The notes under the pieces are model-generated. The model saw only the letters and a list, made by a program, of their open reading frames with translations. It was not told the DNA's origin and did no database searches. Of a stretch of 55,246 bases of DNA, positions 45,856 through 53,416 are shown piece by piece (positions within the stretch are counted from its first letter, which is position 1; the number at the start of each line of letters is the position of its first letter). Source of the stretch: Methanomassiliicoccaceae archaeon (GTDB lineage: Archaea > Thermoplasmatota > Thermoplasmata > Methanomassiliicoccales > Methanomethylophilaceae); the NCBI GenBank assembly GCA_003555025.1, contig PWHV01000021.1, positions 1 through 55,246 on the forward strand, in the 5' to 3' direction. A program made the position numbers and the translations under genes.

Positions 45856-46821
45856 ATGCCTCCCTCCTTGTACAGGGACGACAGGCCTGGCGGACCCATA
45901 CCGAAGTTCTCTGACTATCATATCTGGAAATGCCTCAAGATCATCTCCGCCTCCGGCCCGGTGGGGAGGAAGAGCCTGGCCGTCGACCTGGGCATCGGCG
46001 AGGGCAGCACCCGCACCATCCTCGACCGCCTCGTGGACGAGAAACTGGTGGACGTCGGCCGCAGCGGCGCCCACCTCACCCGCCGAGGAAAGGAGGTCAT
46101 GAGGAGCTCGATGATCGAAGTGCGTCCGGTGGAGGACCTGGGAGTCAGCATAGGCCGCTGCAACGTGGCGGTGAGGGCCCCCAACAGCGCCCACAGGTTG
46201 AACTACGGCTGCGAGCAGCGGGATACCGCCATCAAGGCCGGCGCCCAAGGGGCCACCTCGCTGTTCTGCCATGAGGAGCGGGTGTACTTCCCCGGCGACC
46301 GGCAGCCGGTCGCTCCCGATGTCGAGTCGGGGCTGAGGAGGCACTTCAAGATCAAGGACGGCGATGTTCTCATCGTCGGCACCGCCAGCGATTTCGAGCG
46401 CGCCGAGGAGGGCGCCGTCACCGCCGCACTGGAGATGATCGGGCAGATGCGGTGCCGCAAAACGCTCAGCGACATCCTCTCATCTTCGGGGGAGTCGGAC
46501 GAGCTAGTGAGCCTGGCGCTGGCGATCCACGAGCTCATCGGCAGGCTGCCACTCTGCGCCCGTAGCCGCGACCGCCTGGGAGTCAGGATAGAGGACGGCA
46601 AGGTGATAGACCATGCCTACACCGGCCCCATACTGGAGGAGGTGCTCCGCCAAGGGGCCACCATAAGGATGAAGTCCACCTCCGGCCCCTACAGCGGCAT
46701 ACCGATAATCGCCGTTCCGGTGGAGATTGACGAGAGGGTCATCGCTTCCATCGGAGTTGTGGACATCACCAAGGGGGCCGTGTTCGAGATGATAGAGCGT
46801 ATGAGGAAGGGGCTGAAATGA
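45856..46821 (+). CDS. Winged-helix protein with DUF4443-like N-terminus and DUF2111 C-terminus
   Basis: A 321-residue predicted methanogenesis-linked regulator. Residues about 15-85 (FSDYHIWKCLKIISASGPVGRKSLAVDLGIGEGSTRTILDRL, in pieces, then LTRRGKEVM) form a winged-helix as in DUF4443. Residues about 95-210 may bind a ligand. Residues about 225-318 are DUF2111, restricted to methanogens: LAIHELIGRLPLCARSRDRLG, YTGPILEEVLRQG and IIAVPVEIDERVIASIGVVDI. The ATG at 45856 is leaderless by TATA position; a TTG at 45814 is unlikely. It diverges from the MCR-activation operon and is followed by a DUF6951 gene with 4-bp overlap. DNA binding and sensing are inferred. Confidence 0.85.
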   Translation: MPPSLYRDDRPGGPIPKFSDYHIWKCLKIISASGPVGRKSLAVDLGIGEGSTRTILDRLVDEKLVDVGRSGAHLTRRGKEVMRSSMIEVRPVEDLGVSIGRCNVAVRAPNSAHRLNYGCEQRDTAIKAGAQGATSLFCHEERVYFPGDRQPVAPDVESGLRRHFKIKDGDVLIVGTASDFERAEEGAVTAALEMIGQMRCRKTLSDILSSSGESDELVSLALAIHELIGRLPLCARSRDRLGVRIEDGKVIDHAYTGPILEEVLRQGATIRMKSTSGPYSGIPIIAVPVEIDERVIASIGVVDITKGAVFEMIERMRKGLK

Positions 46822-47141
46822 CCGTGACGCTAGAGGTTGACTCCGGCGCATGCCAGATAAGGACAGTCATCCGAGCGAGGGAGGAGGGCGACCGCATTAA
46901 GCTCGACATCGAGAGCGACTGCCCCATGGTGAGGAGGCTGGCGTCCGAATTGAAGGACCTCGACCCCATGGATTGCATCATCACACCGCTCTCCAAGAAC
47001 CCGGTTATATGCGCCGCCGACGACTGTATCAAGCACGCCTCCTGCCCTGTGCCCACCGCCATAATAAAGGCCGCCGAGTCCTGCTGCGGCCTGGCGGTCA
47101 AGAAGGATGTGAAGATGAGTTACTCTTCGTCCTCGATGTAA
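46818..47141 (+). CDS. DUF6951-type Cys-rich methanogen protein
   Basis: A 107-residue protein: VDSGACQIRTVIRA, IESDCPMVRRLASEL, then CAADDCIKHASCPVPTAIIKAAE and SCCGLAVKKDV. The spaced Cys residues (about eight) suggest metal or cluster binding. I recall this conserved domain as DUF6951 in methanogens, though that number is from memory. Its ATG overlaps the end of the DUF2111 protein by 4 bp (ATGA), so both are co-translated. It converges with, and overlaps by 22 bp, the carboxymuconolactone-decarboxylase-like gene on the other strand. Role unknown; likely coupled to the regulator. Confidence 0.75.
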   Translation: MTVTLEVDSGACQIRTVIRAREEGDRIKLDIESDCPMVRRLASELKDLDPMDCIITPLSKNPVICAADDCIKHASCPVPTAIIKAAESCCGLAVKKDVKMSYSSSSM

Positions 47142-47419
47142 TGGTCTATGAGGTCGGACCATATCACCGCTGAAGGACCGACCAGGTACATGGCGACCTC
47201 GAAGGCCTCCATGAGCTGCTTCTTGGTGGCGCCGGCCTCGAGAGCGGCATCGCCGTGGAACTCCAGGCACTTATCGCACTTCAGCGTCGCTGATATCGCC
47301 GCCGCGATCAACTCCTTCTCCCTGACACTCAGCTCTCCCTCGTTGAAGACCTCTCTCTTGTAACGGTGGAGGGCCTTGATGACAGGAGGGTCCTTCTTCC
47401 CAAGCAGGAGCAGGCTCAT
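47120..47419 (-). CDS. Carboxymuconolactone decarboxylase / AhpD-like protein
   Basis: A 99-residue all-alpha CMD-domain protein. It contains EKELIAAAISATLKCDKCLEFHGDAALEAGATKKQLMEAFEVAM in the central part (shown in order: about residues 35-77), where KCDKCLEFH is the AhpD-type CxxC-x3-H redox motif. The start at 47419 (MSLLLLGKKDPP) is preferred because the TATA-like GGTATAAAAG (reverse strand, 47442-47451) lies 25 bp upstream, giving a leaderless message; ATG at 47461 (113 residues) lies upstream of it. It may act as a thiol peroxidase partner. It overlaps the DUF6951 gene tail to tail. Confidence 0.82.
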   Translation of the reverse strand: MSLLLLGKKDPPVIKALHRYKREVFNEGELSVREKELIAAAISATLKCDKCLEFHGDAALEAGATKKQLMEAFEVAMYLVGPSAVIWSDLIDHYIEDEE

Positions 47420-47441
47420 GGCCAGCTCATTGCCGTCATGT

Positions 47442-47451
47442 CTTTTATACC
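47442..47451. promoter_or_regulatory. Shared bidirectional TATA element
   Basis: CTTTTATACC reads as a TATA-like box on both strands. The ATG at 47471 (rightward) and the ATG at 47419 (leftward) each lie about 25 bp from its center, the usual archaeal TATA to start spacing, so both messages could be leaderless. Seen in sequence; promoter use inferred. Confidence 0.45.
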
Positions 47452-47470
47452 TTGTTTCCATTCCGAAAGC

Positions 47471-48022
47471 ATGGTGGAAAAGAACGCTGTGCTCGAGGCC
47501 CTGCGCTCCATGGACGGGGTGGAGAAGGCCTTCTTCCTCGACCAGGAGGTCATGGGAAGGCTGCGCGAGGAGGAGAAGGGCATCAAGGCCATCATGGACA
47601 TCTCCGTGCGCAACGACGGCTTCAACGCCGCCCTGGAGAGGGAGCATGCGGTCTGCATCATAAAGAACACCCGTTTCCGCCCGCCGCCCGAGCCCACTGT
47701 CATCCTGCAGGATGACGAAGGAACCGTGATGGGCATAGAAGTCTTCCCCCACACCAGGAGGGAGTACGACGAGCGCGACGACGTCTTCTGGTTGTCAGAG
47801 GACTTCGTCGTCTTCCCGGGGGTGAAGGCCGCTAAGCAGGAGTTCTTCGTCATGCCTGCGGTCTCCTTTCCGGAGCTGAACGAGAAAATGGGGTGCAAGG
47901 ACGTGGTCTCATGCAGCCCATCGCCGACCAGCGACGTGATGATCAAGGAGCACTATGGTCTGGAGGACGACCCCCGCCTGGCCAGCATCCTGGTCGCTTT
48001 CAACGACGCCGGTCAGTCGTAG
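47471..48022 (+). CDS. Hypothetical protein
   Basis: A 183-residue acidic soluble protein: MVEKNAVLEALRSMDGVEKAFFLDQEV, then RLREEEKGIKAIMDISV, VILQDDEGTVMGIEVFPHTRREYDERDD and FVVFPGVKAAKQEFFVMP (each in part). A short Cys pair KDVVSCSP lies near the end. No membrane segments. I do not recognise a family. The start at 47471 is placed by the TATA-like element 25 bp upstream; the open frame further upstream overlaps the CMD gene. It converges with the PRC-barrel gene and overlaps it by 10 bp. Confidence 0.6.
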   Translation: MVEKNAVLEALRSMDGVEKAFFLDQEVMGRLREEEKGIKAIMDISVRNDGFNAALEREHAVCIIKNTRFRPPPEPTVILQDDEGTVMGIEVFPHTRREYDERDDVFWLSEDFVVFPGVKAAKQEFFVMPAVSFPELNEKMGCKDVVSCSPSPTSDVMIKEHYGLEDDPRLASILVAFNDAGQS

Positions 48023-48579
48023 ACCGACACGTCCTTCTTAAGCTCCTCCAAGCTCTTGGAGAGGAAGGCCATATCACCCACCAGGTTGATGTTATCGGTC
48101 TTGACGGCAATGAGTGGGGCCTTGCCCAGCAGCCCCTTCTTTAGGCCCAGCGGCTCCGCCATGGCCTTCTCCACCCGTACCTTTAGGTTGGTTATACGCC
48201 ATTCGTCCTCCAGGTCGACGGACAATGATTCTACATCGCCAACGCTGAGGTTCTCCGAGGTCACCACGTTCTTGCCGATGAAGGTCGACAGCCTGGCTAT
48301 GTTGTCGCTGTCGGGGACGACCACGTCCTTGACGCAGTAGAGATCGCAACCCAGAAGGACGACGTCCGAGCTCTTGGAGACGCTGCCAACCGGGATTAGG
48401 ACGCTGCGGCCCCTGCCGATGGCTAGCTCCTTCTCCATACCTTTGTTCACAGAGACCCTCAACTGCGTCACGGTCCATTGCTGGTGGTCGTACTTCAGGT
48501 CGCTTATCGTTCCCAGAATGCGGGCGTCGGCGGTGATGGCCAACATCTCTGTGAGATCCTCGTAGTTCCTCCTATACAT
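48013..48579 (-). CDS. Tandem PRC-barrel domain protein
   Basis: A 188-residue protein of two PRC-barrel-like halves: residues about 12-85 (MLAITADARILGTISDLKYD to CDLYCVKDVVV) and about 95-180 (FIGKNVVTSENLSVGDVESLSVD to VKTDNINLVGDMAFLS). Single or double PRC barrels occur in archaeal cell-division (CdpB/CdpA-type) and in RNA-processing proteins. The start at 48579 has GGGGGA several bases before. Its own TATA (reverse strand, CTTTTTTATATCC near 48618-48631) indicates separate transcription from the mcr operon. Function is not fixed. Confidence 0.75.
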   Translation of the reverse strand: MYRRNYEDLTEMLAITADARILGTISDLKYDHQQWTVTQLRVSVNKGMEKELAIGRGRSVLIPVGSVSKSSDVVLLGCDLYCVKDVVVPDSDNIARLSTFIGKNVVTSENLSVGDVESLSVDLEDEWRITNLKVRVEKAMAEPLGLKKGLLGKAPLIAVKTDNINLVGDMAFLSKSLEELKKDVSVYD

Positions 48580-48617
48580 GATGCATTCCCCCTAACGGTA
48601 GATGTTATGCTGCACGA

Positions 48618-48631
48618 AGGATATAAAAAAG
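48618..48631 (-). promoter_or_regulatory. T-rich mcr terminator and TATA box of the PRC-barrel gene
   Basis: On the reverse strand, CATCTTTTTTATATCC follows the DUF2098 stop by about 20-35 bp. The T6 run can end the mcr transcript; the overlapping TTTTATATCC can serve as TATA for the downstream gene, about 40 bp before its ATG. Both roles are inferred. Confidence 0.45.
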
Positions 48632-48652
48632 ATGGGGTAAAGTGTTTTGTGC

Positions 48653-48931
48653 CTAGCCGCCGCCCGAAGGCATGTAGTCGCTGACGTCCACGTCCTTCAG
48701 GTGCTGCTGGAGTTCCTCGATGGTGCGCATGGAGGACCTGGTGTCCACCTCGCGCTCCTTGTAGGAGGATTTCCGGTACTGGCTCTCATCGGCCGGTTCC
48801 AGGCAACGGGTGTCGTAGTAGAGCTTGGTGTGGTCGAGCAGTGCCCAGACCTTCCCACGTTCCTCCCTGACGTCGTCTACCTTTCCCACGGTGCCGGTGG
48901 GCCTGTAGCGGTATATCTCTCCTACTTCCAT
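48653..48931 (-). CDS. DUF2098-family protein, last gene of the mcr operon
   Basis: A 92-residue protein. The first 50 residues, MEVGEIYRYRPTGTVGKVDD and KVWALLDHTKLYYDTRCLEP, match DUF2098, a small domain conserved in methanogens and resembling a barrel-fold. The rest is polar and helical (SSMRTIEELQQHLKD). It begins 8 bp after the mcrA stop, so it is co-transcribed with MCR. DUF2098 genes are commonly near methanogenesis genes; role unknown, perhaps in MCR assembly. The longer frame reaching into mcrA is shadow. Confidence 0.85.
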   Translation of the reverse strand: MEVGEIYRYRPTGTVGKVDDVREERGKVWALLDHTKLYYDTRCLEPADESQYRKSSYKEREVDTRSSMRTIEELQQHLKDVDVSDYMPSGGG

Positions 48932-48939
48932 CGGCGCTT

Positions 48940-50595
48940 TCACTCCATTATGACGGCTGTCCGCTCGCCGGCGGGCTTGAACTCCCTGAGTCCACCACGA
49001 CCGATCTCCTTGGTGATGTTCGCGAAATCGAACACCAGCGCGGGGTCGGCGAAGGCCACCTTGATCAAGGGGTTCGCGACGAAGGCGTCCCCGCGCGCAG
49101 CGTGGGCGGCCTTCGGTATGCCCGTGTAACCGGACAGGTGACCGACGTTCATGGCGTAGTTGGGGTAGTTCGGGCCCCTCAGCTCCATGGGCAGACCCTC
49201 GTCCGACCTGTAGGCCAGCGAGTTGCAGGAACCGCACTGGTCCTGCAGGTCGTATCCGTAGAAGCCGAGCCTGCCTGTCCTCTCCTTGTGCTGGAGCATG
49301 GACAGGTACCACAGGTTCACACCGCAGTCAGCGTTACCGGTCGCGAACGATCCGGCGATGCCGCTGGCGGCAGCGGCCACGGTCGCCCTCTGGGATCCAC
49401 CGAAGTGGGCCTCCATGGCGGCCGGGTATCTCTCGTACATCTCGAGGGCGTAGGTGTTGACCTCGTCACCGAGTTCCATCAACTTGTCGAAGTCGTTCGG
49501 GTCCATGTTGGTGAGCCCGCCGTACTTGTCGTTGATGATGTCGATGGCGGTGTAGGTATAGTCCTCGAGGATGTTGTCGGTGTAGGCAGCGGTGGAGTAC
49601 TGGGTGAAGCCCACTCCGCCGGACATGTATCCGCCCAGGTAGATCTGGTCGTAGATCACGGCGCCCAGGGCGACCGCCTCGAGGGCGGCGCGTCCGGGGT
49701 CGTCGGGCTTGACCCTGTCAGACTGGATGGTGTCAGCCATCACACCGAAGGGTATGCCTCCGGGCTCGTTCGGGCCCCTGGCACGCCTGGCGGGCATCAT
49801 CGTACCCATGTTGATGCTCATGTGCTTCGCGGCATAGGCGAAGTCGGCGATCGCCGCCTCACCGGCAGCCAGCTTGTAGGAGCTGATGAAGGCCATGGAG
49901 ATCTGCATGGCAGACCAGCGGGAAGTGGTCCCGCCGTCCATCACGCGGCCCACAATGGTGGGCACCCTGACGGCCTGCCAGAGGCTGTTCCCGATCGCCT
50001 TCTTCAGCTGCTCAGCGTGGTCCTCGTTGAAGAGCTTGTTGATATCGAGACAGTATGCGTCATCGATCTCATCCATGAGCTCGTCGTTGCCGCTGTACAC
50101 CTTGACGTACGAGTCGTAGGCCAGGGCGGGGTTGATCTCCGCCATGTGCTCCTGAACGACAGCGCCGCCGGGCATGGTGTGGTTGACCGTCTCGAGATAG
50201 TGGTTGATGGTCTCAGGAGTGACCTCCTTTCCCAGCCTCCTCTCGATGGTCTGATGGGGTGAGTCCAGTCCGACCAGCACAGTCCTCCTGATGTCGTCCC
50301 AGGCCTGCTGCATCGCCGGGTTGTTGATGCAGTGCAGGTCGTCAGGCTCGACATATGTGTCAGTGTGGGACAGCTGATAGGGCATCCAGTTCCTCTGTCC
50401 CAGAGGAACGCCGATGTCCTGGTTCATCATGGGTATGCCGCGCTCTTTGGCTATCTTGTTGGCGGCGTCCACGAACTCCCTCTTGCGGGCGGACTGCTTC
50501 CATCCACCGAACTGATAGAACTTGGTGTTCACATCGGTGGGTTCTTCCTCGAACTTCTTCTTACACGCCTCGATGAATAGTTTCTCTTTTGCCAT
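48940..50595 (-). CDS. mcrA: Methyl-coenzyme M reductase alpha subunit
   Basis: A 551-residue catalytic subunit that, with McrB and McrG, makes methane from methyl-coenzyme M and coenzyme B at Ni-F430. The F430 axial Gln is near Q148 (VVQEHM). Y333 (GGVGFTQY) and Y446 line the site. Positions modified in other methanogens are present: His258 (AAKHM), Arg271 (ARRARG), Gln402 (GSQRA), Gly447 of YGYDL (thioglycine), Asp452 and Cys454 (DLQDQC). One residue fewer than I recall lies between the His and Arg. Three bases separate it from mcrG, and GGGGGTG precedes the ATG. It is the defining gene for methanogenesis. Confidence 0.99.
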   Translation of the reverse strand: MAKEKLFIEACKKKFEEEPTDVNTKFYQFGGWKQSARKREFVDAANKIAKERGIPMMNQDIGVPLGQRNWMPYQLSHTDTYVEPDDLHCINNPAMQQAWDDIRRTVLVGLDSPHQTIERRLGKEVTPETINHYLETVNHTMPGGAVVQEHMAEINPALAYDSYVKVYSGNDELMDEIDDAYCLDINKLFNEDHAEQLKKAIGNSLWQAVRVPTIVGRVMDGGTTSRWSAMQISMAFISSYKLAAGEAAIADFAYAAKHMSINMGTMMPARRARGPNEPGGIPFGVMADTIQSDRVKPDDPGRAALEAVALGAVIYDQIYLGGYMSGGVGFTQYSTAAYTDNILEDYTYTAIDIINDKYGGLTNMDPNDFDKLMELGDEVNTYALEMYERYPAAMEAHFGGSQRATVAAAASGIAGSFATGNADCGVNLWYLSMLQHKERTGRLGFYGYDLQDQCGSCNSLAYRSDEGLPMELRGPNYPNYAMNVGHLSGYTGIPKAAHAARGDAFVANPLIKVAFADPALVFDFANITKEIGRGGLREFKPAGERTAVIME

Positions 50596-50598
50596 TGT

Positions 50599-51372
50599 TC
50601 ACACCCCCTTTACCTTGAAGGGCTGGAATCCAGCGAGGGTCCTGAGCTTGTGTATCCTCAGGCCGTACATGGTCACCTCGGCGTCGTCCCTCATCCCCAC
50701 GCCGTCGGCGCGGAAGATAGTGGTCCTCTCCTTCAGATCCTTCATATCGGCGGGCTTGCCGACGGATATCCTCCTGTCGAGGGGCAGGGCGACCTGGTCC
50801 TTCACGTAGACGACCTCGCCCTTGTCGGCGTCCCACTCGTACCTCTGCCAGGCGTCGAACATCATGCCATTCTCGTCGAGACGGCAGGCGTGACCGTGGA
50901 CGGTCGCGCCCCTGATGCCGGTCAGGGCAGGGTCGAATGTCTCGTTCTCTATGAGTTCCTTGGCGAGGACCTCGAGGTCCCTCTCCCTCATCTCGATGAT
51001 CTGCCTTCCGGACAGGGTACCGGTGTCGATACCACGGAAACGGGACAGATACATCCAGGCCCTCTGATAGGGCGATATGGGGGCGAAGTAGACGGAGTCA
51101 GTGAACTGAACGTACCTGACCCTGTCACCCTTCTTTGCTCCCTCGATGGGTTCCACCATCTGCCTTATGGGGCAGTCGGGCTCGTTACCCTCCTCAACGG
51201 GAGGGTGCATGGACTTGTAGTCCTCTCCGGGCTGGCGGTGACCGAGAATACGTACAACGTCTTCCATTGCCACTTCTCGGAGTTTCTTCAGGTTCTCCTT
51301 GGGATCCATGTACCTGCGCCTGTTGACGGCAGGGGTCGTGGTTCCAGGATAGAACTGTCTCTTGTAAGCCAT
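50599..51372 (-). CDS. mcrG: Methyl-coenzyme M reductase gamma subunit
   Basis: A 257-residue gamma subunit. The start [21 protein letters not shown] is typical, as are [41 protein letters not shown] and [14 protein letters not shown] (in pieces), and [11 protein letters not shown]. It completes the active-site channel with two other subunits. The ATG at 51372 has GAGGTG seven bases upstream; an ATG-less extension to 51381 (MLE) lies in the mcrD tail. It follows mcrD by 2 bp and precedes mcrA. No mcrC lies between mcrD and mcrG, unlike in many methanogens. Confidence 0.98.
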   Translation of the reverse strand: MAYKRQFYPGTTTPAVNRRRYMDPKENLKKLREVAMEDVVRILGHRQPGEDYKSMHPPVEEGNEPDCPIRQMVEPIEGAKKGDRVRYVQFTDSVYFAPISPYQRAWMYLSRFRGIDTGTLSGRQIIEMRERDLEVLAKELIENETFDPALTGIRGATVHGHACRLDENGMMFDAWQRYEWDADKGEVVYVKDQVALPLDRRISVGKPADMKDLKERTTIFRADGVGMRDDAEVTMYGLRIHKLRTLAGFQPFKVKGV

Positions 51373-51374
51373 TT

Positions 51375-51815
51375 CTAACACCTCAATCCTTTCAAATAAT
51401 CAGTCAAGGTCGGACGATATTTCGTGTACCTTCCAATCTCCAGGTCGTATCCGAACGGTATAAGCTCATCGCAGACCTCGCGGATCTGCTCCACCGTCTC
51501 CTCCACGGCGTCGTGGCTCTCCAGCTCGAGGAAGAAAGAGCCCACCATCATGGTGAGCTCCACCTCGCTCTCGCCGAACTTGATCGCCTTGCGCTCGGGG
51601 TGGTTGACGGGTATCCCGGTGTTGGGGCCGGTCTTCACGGTGACGGGCAAGCCCTCGCCGTGGATGTTGATCTGCCTCACATTGGGGATTTCGTACAGAC
51701 CGTTCAGCACCTTCTCCGTCGTCTCAGCTTTGAGCAGACGGTTGGTGAATACCTTCACTTCGGGGAGCGGTTCCCCAGCGTAGCTTGTCCTGGAGGTGGA
51801 GGTCTTCAACATCAT
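51375..51815 (-). CDS. mcrD: Methyl-coenzyme M reductase operon protein D
   Basis: A 146-residue McrD. Marks: [52 protein letters not shown] (in pieces), [15 protein letters not shown] and [16 protein letters not shown]. McrD associates with MCR apoenzyme and may act as an assembly chaperone. The mcrB TGA overlaps the ATG at 51815 (TGATG); a GTG at 51818 is also possible. It precedes mcrG by two bases. Assignment is firm from motifs and order. Confidence 0.97.
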   Translation of the reverse strand: MMLKTSTSRTSYAGEPLPEVKVFTNRLLKAETTEKVLNGLYEIPNVRQINIHGEGLPVTVKTGPNTGIPVNHPERKAIKFGESEVELTMMVGSFFLELESHDAVEETVEQIREVCDELIPFGYDLEIGRYTKYRPTLTDYLKGLRC

Positions 51816-53149
51816 CACACCTTGTCCTTGATCTTTTTCGCCTCCTCGCCGACAACCTGCAGTGGCTGTGAGAACTCACGCAGCCCACCGAAGACGTCGC
51901 TGATCAATCCGGACGTGGCCTCAGCCGAGAAGGTCTGAGTTCCGCCGTCCAGGCAGTTCGCTGCGGTAACGGCCGGTATCAGCACGCCCTTGGAGTGCTT
52001 GGTGACCACGTGGTTGCCGTGGAACAGACCAGGCCCTCCGCCACCATAGATGGAGTGGCTGAAGAAGGACATACCGACACAGGTACCCATCGCCCTTCCG
52101 TAGTCAGGCGAGGGGAGTCCGGTCTCGTGCTCGAGGATGTCTCCGTAGTACAGCACAGTGGAGGGCACACCCTGGGCGGCCCTGGCGGCTCCTACGTTGA
52201 CCATCACGGCGGCGACCATTCCAGCGGAAGCATATGCGTTCCACATGTCGAGGTCGTCGGTGGTGTACACCTTGTATCCGGACTTCAGGGTCTCCTTGAC
52301 CTTGATGACCTTGTCCTCGATGGCCTTCTCCATCAGGGACTCCACAACGGTGCCCACGGTACCGGTCTTGCCGTTCTCTTTCACCATGTCGTAGACCATG
52401 TTGTTAGCGTTAAGCCCCTGGTACGCGAGAGCGAGCAGGTGGCCCCTCTCGAAGGGACCGATCGCATCGCCCATCTCGAAAGCGCCCAGCTGCTCGAACA
52501 GCGAGGACAGGGCCACGCCCTGCATGGCGTTGCGGCCCACCAGGGCCACGACGTGGTTGGACATGATGTTCCTAAGCGCGTAGCCAGCACCCTCGTTCTT
52601 CTGGGGGACCTCAAGAATGCTCTTGATGTTCGCGCCCATGAAGTCGAGGCTCTGCGGGTATCTGCCCCACACGGAGCCCTTCACCATGTTGGCCTTGTGC
52701 ATCGGGATGTCAAACTCGTCGATGATGGCCTGGGTGGTGGCAGCGGCGACGGCGGTGAAGCCGGTTGTGTATTCGACTCCCGCCTGCAGTCTCTCTTCAG
52801 GCACAACGACGACGATCTGTTTGCCGTCTCGCATTACCTCGACGACGGTGTCGTCACCGTTGGTTACCTGGACCATTTCCTTAATAGCTTTTGCGACTTT
52901 GTCCGCATTGGCCACGATCGGTGCATCGATCTCCTTGCCCTTGATTACGCAACCGTCCCCGCCCATCGTTCCAGTCTTGAGAGACTTCTCGATTCCGGCG
53001 AGGTTTATGGCCACGGTCCTCTTGGTCATGGAGGCGATCTTCTGAATCGCGCCATTTCGCAACGGACTGATGGCTTCCAATGGCAGTTTGCTCTCGATGA
53101 GCTTGCCACGGTCGTCATACAAGTCTATTACGTCCTTGTATTTTGCCAT
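51815..53149 (-). CDS. mcrB: Methyl-coenzyme M reductase beta subunit
   Basis: A 444-residue beta subunit. The N-terminus [19 protein letters not shown] and the F430/coenzyme-channel block [28 protein letters not shown] (in pieces; Tyr near residue 372) with [17 protein letters not shown] are diagnostic. It leads the operon mcrB-mcrD-mcrG-mcrA-DUF2098. A GGAGGT ribosome site lies six bases before the ATG. Transcription starts probably about 80 nt upstream, giving a structured leader. Length is normal. Confidence 0.99.
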   Translation of the reverse strand: MAKYKDVIDLYDDRGKLIESKLPLEAISPLRNGAIQKIASMTKRTVAINLAGIEKSLKTGTMGGDGCVIKGKEIDAPIVANADKVAKAIKEMVQVTNGDDTVVEVMRDGKQIVVVVPEERLQAGVEYTTGFTAVAAATTQAIIDEFDIPMHKANMVKGSVWGRYPQSLDFMGANIKSILEVPQKNEGAGYALRNIMSNHVVALVGRNAMQGVALSSLFEQLGAFEMGDAIGPFERGHLLALAYQGLNANNMVYDMVKENGKTGTVGTVVESLMEKAIEDKVIKVKETLKSGYKVYTTDDLDMWNAYASAGMVAAVMVNVGAARAAQGVPSTVLYYGDILEHETGLPSPDYGRAMGTCVGMSFFSHSIYGGGGPGLFHGNHVVTKHSKGVLIPAVTAANCLDGGTQTFSAEATSGLISDVFGGLREFSQPLQVVGEEAKKIKDKV

Positions 53150-53174
53150 TTATTACCTCCGTATCTTTTTCTGC

Positions 53175-53217
53175 GACGGGCGGAATATAACGTAAGCAAC
53201 GCTACGTCTCACCCGTC
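53175..53217 (-). promoter_or_regulatory. Structured mcr 5' leader hairpin
   Basis: Within the predicted mcr leader, GACGGG (53175-53180) pairs with CCCGTC (53212-53217), and inside it ACGTAAGC (53190-53197) pairs with GCTACGT (53201-53207) with a bulged base and loop AAC. The nested stem lies about 25 nt before the mcrB ribosome site. Its regulatory role, if any, is inferred. Confidence 0.45.
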
Positions 53218-53235
53218 GGTCCCCTTGCGTTTGCT

Positions 53236-53250
53236 GTTAATGGGATTAAC
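53236..53250. promoter_or_regulatory. 15-bp palindrome GTTAAT-GGG-ATTAAC between mcr TATA and start, candidate operator
   Basis: Perfect 6-bp arms with a 3-bp center. It directly follows the TATA box (53251-53260) and covers the segment between TATA and the expected transcription start near 53230, a classic archaeal repressor position. Palindrome is seen; operator function is inferred. Confidence 0.5.
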
Positions 53251-53260
53251 CCATATAAAC
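53251..53260 (-). promoter_or_regulatory. TATA box of the mcr operon
   Basis: On the reverse strand GTTTATATGG lies about 100 bp before the mcrB ATG. The expected start is about 53228-53232, leaving an 80-nt leader. The next AT-rich stretch at 53320-53360 could hold a second, upstream promoter. Confidence 0.65.
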
Positions 53261-53265
53261 TAATT

Positions 53266-53287
53266 GATGGACGCCTCATCCATCCAT
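53266..53287. promoter_or_regulatory. GATGG-N9-CCATC element upstream of mcr TATA
   Basis: GATGG (53266-53270) and CCATC (53280-53284), followed by CATG, lie immediately upstream of the mcr BRE/TATA. The TGGATG/CATCCA-type sequence (CATCCA occurs at 53277-53282 and 53281-53286) resembles the palindrome before the DUF4443/DUF2111 gene. An activator site is possible. Confidence 0.35.
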
Positions 53288-53335
53288 GATAACGATAGTT
53301 TAACAACAAGGTGTATCCAGACATTCTAAAATAAA

Positions 53336-53349
53336 TATATACGTATATA
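53336..53349. promoter_or_regulatory. 14-bp AT palindrome TATATACGTATATA
   Basis: A perfect palindrome within a 60-bp AT-rich tract between mcr and ycaO. It could be an upstream mcr promoter element, a protein site or a DNA-bending region. Seen in sequence; function unknown. Confidence 0.35.
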
Positions 53350-53384
53350 CAAATATATAAAAATCAACGATTGTTAGTATTTAA

Positions 53385-53405
53385 ATGGACGTACTGTGCG
53401 TCCAT
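53385..53405 (-). terminator. Hairpin after ycaO, possible terminator
   Basis: ATGGACG and CGTCCAT form a perfect 7-bp stem with loop TACTGTG. On the reverse strand it lies 11 bp beyond the ycaO stop and is followed by TTTAAATA. It could end ycaO transcription before mcr. ATGGACG recurs at 53267-53273. Confidence 0.4.
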
Positions 53406-53416
53406 CCCGCCCCTTT

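Noticed and set aside
49102-50262. Long forward-strand frame opposite mcrA (386 codons)
   Set aside because: Antisense shadow of mcrA; low-complexity Val/His/Leu composition and no ribosome site.
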